NCBI GenBank assembly: GCA_021833085.1
Contig: JAKBGL010000006.1
Coordinates: 16,331 to 23,032, forward strand
DNA: 6,702 nucleotides
DNA from: Actinomycetes bacterium
GTDB taxonomy: Bacteria; Actinomycetota; Acidimicrobiia; Acidimicrobiales; Acidimicrobiaceae
Direction of reading: 5' to 3'
Positions 5,713 to 6,702 of this stretch are shown one piece after another. The position numbers were made by a program, and so were the translations under genes. Each line of letters opens with the position of its first letter. The first letter of the stretch is position 1. A model generated the notes under the pieces. It was not told where the DNA came from and made no database searches. It worked only from the letters and a program-made list of their open reading frames with translations.

Positions 5713-6104
5713 GCTCGAGTGTAAATGGAAGACGCGAAGCAGAGATTGTTCAAAACGAACGAGTCAACAGGGAAGTTGTAGTAAGAAGCTCCAAATTCGG
5801 AGCTCCTCAACACACCTTCCTTGCCTCGAAAGGCTCTGGCGTGGCTCACTCGTCGTGTATGTGGGTCCCTACACAAACGTTGCATATCAGTCCAAACACG
5901 TGAGATCGAGTCACATATATCATCCGCCTATTTAAAGCGAGAAAGATGCTCAGTTCATTACTTTGGAACCTCGAAACATTTGGGAACGCAACACTAATGT
6001 TGCAAATGACGCCGAGAGGATATAACCAGCACCATCAGCGTTTCTCCTTGGACTCCATGGACATCCTCGGTGAGACCGTTGCATCTGAATGATAAATAGT
6101 GAGT
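5713..6104. other. intergenic stretch without a convincing gene
   Basis: About 390 bp lie between the MFS stop and the natural end of the tnpB frame. AGCTCC (5787-5792) pairs with GGAGCT (5799-5804), a 6-bp hairpin 75 bp after the MFS stop. It has no T-run, so it is at most a weak terminator. A 48-codon plus-strand ORF (5946-6092) looks accidental. The right half (5988-6104) holds the structured sequence described as the tnpB 3' RNA candidate. I saw no tRNA and no convincing promoter. Confidence 0.5.
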
Positions 6105-6123
6105 CTACTCACCAGATGCACCG
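5988..6123 (-). ncRNA. candidate omega RNA / element-end structure of the tnpB element
   Basis: TnpB-encoding IS605- and IS607-type elements are known to make a guide RNA (omega RNA) that overlaps the tnpB 3' end and runs to the element end. Here a nested stem surrounds the tnpB stop. CGGT (6068-6071) faces ACCG (6120-6123), and TGCATCTG (6080-6087) pairs perfectly with CAGATGCA (6113-6120). Inside, GTGAG (6099-6103) pairs with CTCAC (6108-6112), with the TAG stop partly in the apical loop. About 80 bp further a perfect hairpin occurs, GCAACA (5988-5993) with TGTTGC (5998-6003). The position and structure fit, but no covariation or element boundary could be tested, and the linked tnpB is interrupted. 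The limits given are those of the structures, not proven ends. Confidence 0.3.
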
Positions 6124-6702
6124 TTCTCAAGGTTCTTCCCTTGGGCTTCATTCTCACTCGTCTGAGAGTCGTTCTCGCCTCTCCAAGCACGGCCAGTATC
6201 GCAAGTGGTCTTACATGCTCTCTTTAGGTGATAGGTCAACCCATTACCTGTACCAATAAGTGGCCCGGGAACGAACAGGGCGCTGGCCTCAACTAGACCA
6301 GGACTGGTATCCGACCAGTCACGGATATTTAGCGAAGCATTGTCGTCACGATCTACCTAGACGTGGCAGGTATCACAGGTGAGCCTTTTAGCGAGCTTTC
6401 CACCTGTTAGTGTACCTCTACAGTTGTAGTGGATCTGTGATGAAGGGAAGAAGCGATCTACGACGACCACCACAGCTCCCACACGTTGTGTCTTATAGGT
6501 AAGTGTTGGTCGAAAGGCTCCGAGTCCGGCATCAGATATCGAACGGCGAAGTGCACGTCTTTTCATGCTCTATTTCATAGCAGCGAGATTAAGGTCTTCA
6601 ACTCTAACTTCGCTATAGTTATCCACTAAGTAACGAGTTGATTGGTGAATGGTTTTGCAGTGGACGTATACCGCTTTACGGTCTAACTTGACGAGTTTGG
6701 CT
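6105..6702 (-). pseudogene. tnpB: TnpB (IS607/IS605-type RNA-guided nuclease), 3' part, two internal TAG codons
   Basis: One reverse frame of 199 codons runs in from the right edge and stops at TAG 6105-6107. It carries KLVKLDRKAVYVHCKTIH, then EVRVEDLNLAAMK (RuvC-II, catalytic Glu at 6597-6599) and a TAG at 6570-6572. Next come RRSISDAGLGAFRPTLTYKT and VVDRFFPSSQIHYNC, the zinc-ribbon part CDTC, and a second TAG at 6357-6359. The frame ends with VDRDDNASLNIRDW (RuvC-III, D-x-N-A). The frame shows no indel. The first zinc pair reads HxxC rather than CxxC, which may be a subfamily trait. Intact TnpB is about 400 aa, so roughly half is here, the N-terminus lying beyond the window. The two TAGs make it a pseudogene. 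Read-through is unlikely, because the 83-aa, 586-aa, 149-aa and MFS genes here also end in TAG. An ATG at 6566 between the TAGs could at most yield a 69-aa fragment. Confidence 0.88.

Larger units (their letters stand above)
5988..6702 (-). mobile_element. 3' portion of an IS607/IS605-family element
   Basis: This groups the interrupted tnpB and the structured sequence after it. The 5' end, any TnpA (serine recombinase or Y1 transposase) and the true ends are not in view. The left limit is set at the outermost hairpin, a guess. Such elements leave no terminal inverted repeats or target duplication that could fix the boundary from sequence alone. Confidence 0.45.

Noticed and set aside
5787..5804. 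Hairpin after the MFS gene taken as an intrinsic terminator
   Set aside because: It has a six-base stem with a six-base loop and no T-run after it, so it does not support a confident terminator call.
5946..6092. 48-aa plus-strand ORF beginning MLSSLLWNLETFGN
   Set aside because: It is short, has only a poor SD (GAG within GCGAGAAAG), and runs antisense through the structured tnpB 3' region. The open length is expected by chance.
6357..6566. 69-aa ORF treated as an independent gene
   Set aside because: It is only the piece of the tnpB frame between the two TAG codons. Homology-bearing sequence continues in the same frame on both sides.

Overview
The window looks like chromosomal DNA from an actinobacterium with moderate GC content (about half by eye). 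The best guess is an acidophilic member of the Acidimicrobiia, such as an Acidithrix-like organism. This rests on the family character of the small membrane proteins next to a Holin-X-type gene and a trmI-like gene, on the 149-aa membrane protein, and on an actinobacterial-looking TnpB. No rRNA or other taxonomic marker is present, so the assignment is inference.

Left part (1-1304, all minus strand). A compact gene string reads right to left. It runs from a possible 67-aa ORF (1195-992) to a two-TM Holin-X-like protein (992-672), a 73-aa single-TM protein (637-416) and an 83-aa single-TM protein (390-139). It ends in the N-terminus of a TrmI-type tRNA m1A58 methyltransferase, which leaves the window at base 1. 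Spacings are 0-35 nt, so this is probably one transcript. Shine-Dalgarno (SD) positions move two starts inward from the longest ORF. The trmI frame has no ATG, GTG or TTG upstream of its conserved N-terminus. An ATA in an ATAG overlap, five bases after a GAGG, is the most natural start. Upstream of the string, 1196-1304 holds two hairpins that share a GCGC arm.

Middle (1305-4174, minus strand). A large secreted protein of 586 aa (signal peptide, six cysteines, propeller-like aromatic/Asp motifs, no assignable function) is preceded by a PaaI-type hotdog thioesterase and a conserved membrane protein of unknown function. The last two are 68 nt apart and probably co-transcribed.

Right part (4175-6702). 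A 263-bp divergent intergenic region carries an ordered pair of duplicated short motifs and an unproven 57-aa ORF. It precedes the only clear plus-strand gene, an MFS transporter (4438-5712). After about 390 bp without a convincing gene comes the 3' part of a tnpB gene of the IS607/IS605 type on the minus strand. It keeps the RuvC-II and RuvC-III motifs in one unbroken frame but is interrupted by two TAG codons. A nested stem-loop at its stop codon and a perfect hairpin about 100 bp beyond sit where an omega RNA and element end would be expected.

Most of the window is ordinary. The items that merit checking are the trmI start, the overlapping hairpins near 1215-1268, and the amber-interrupted tnpB with its candidate omega RNA.
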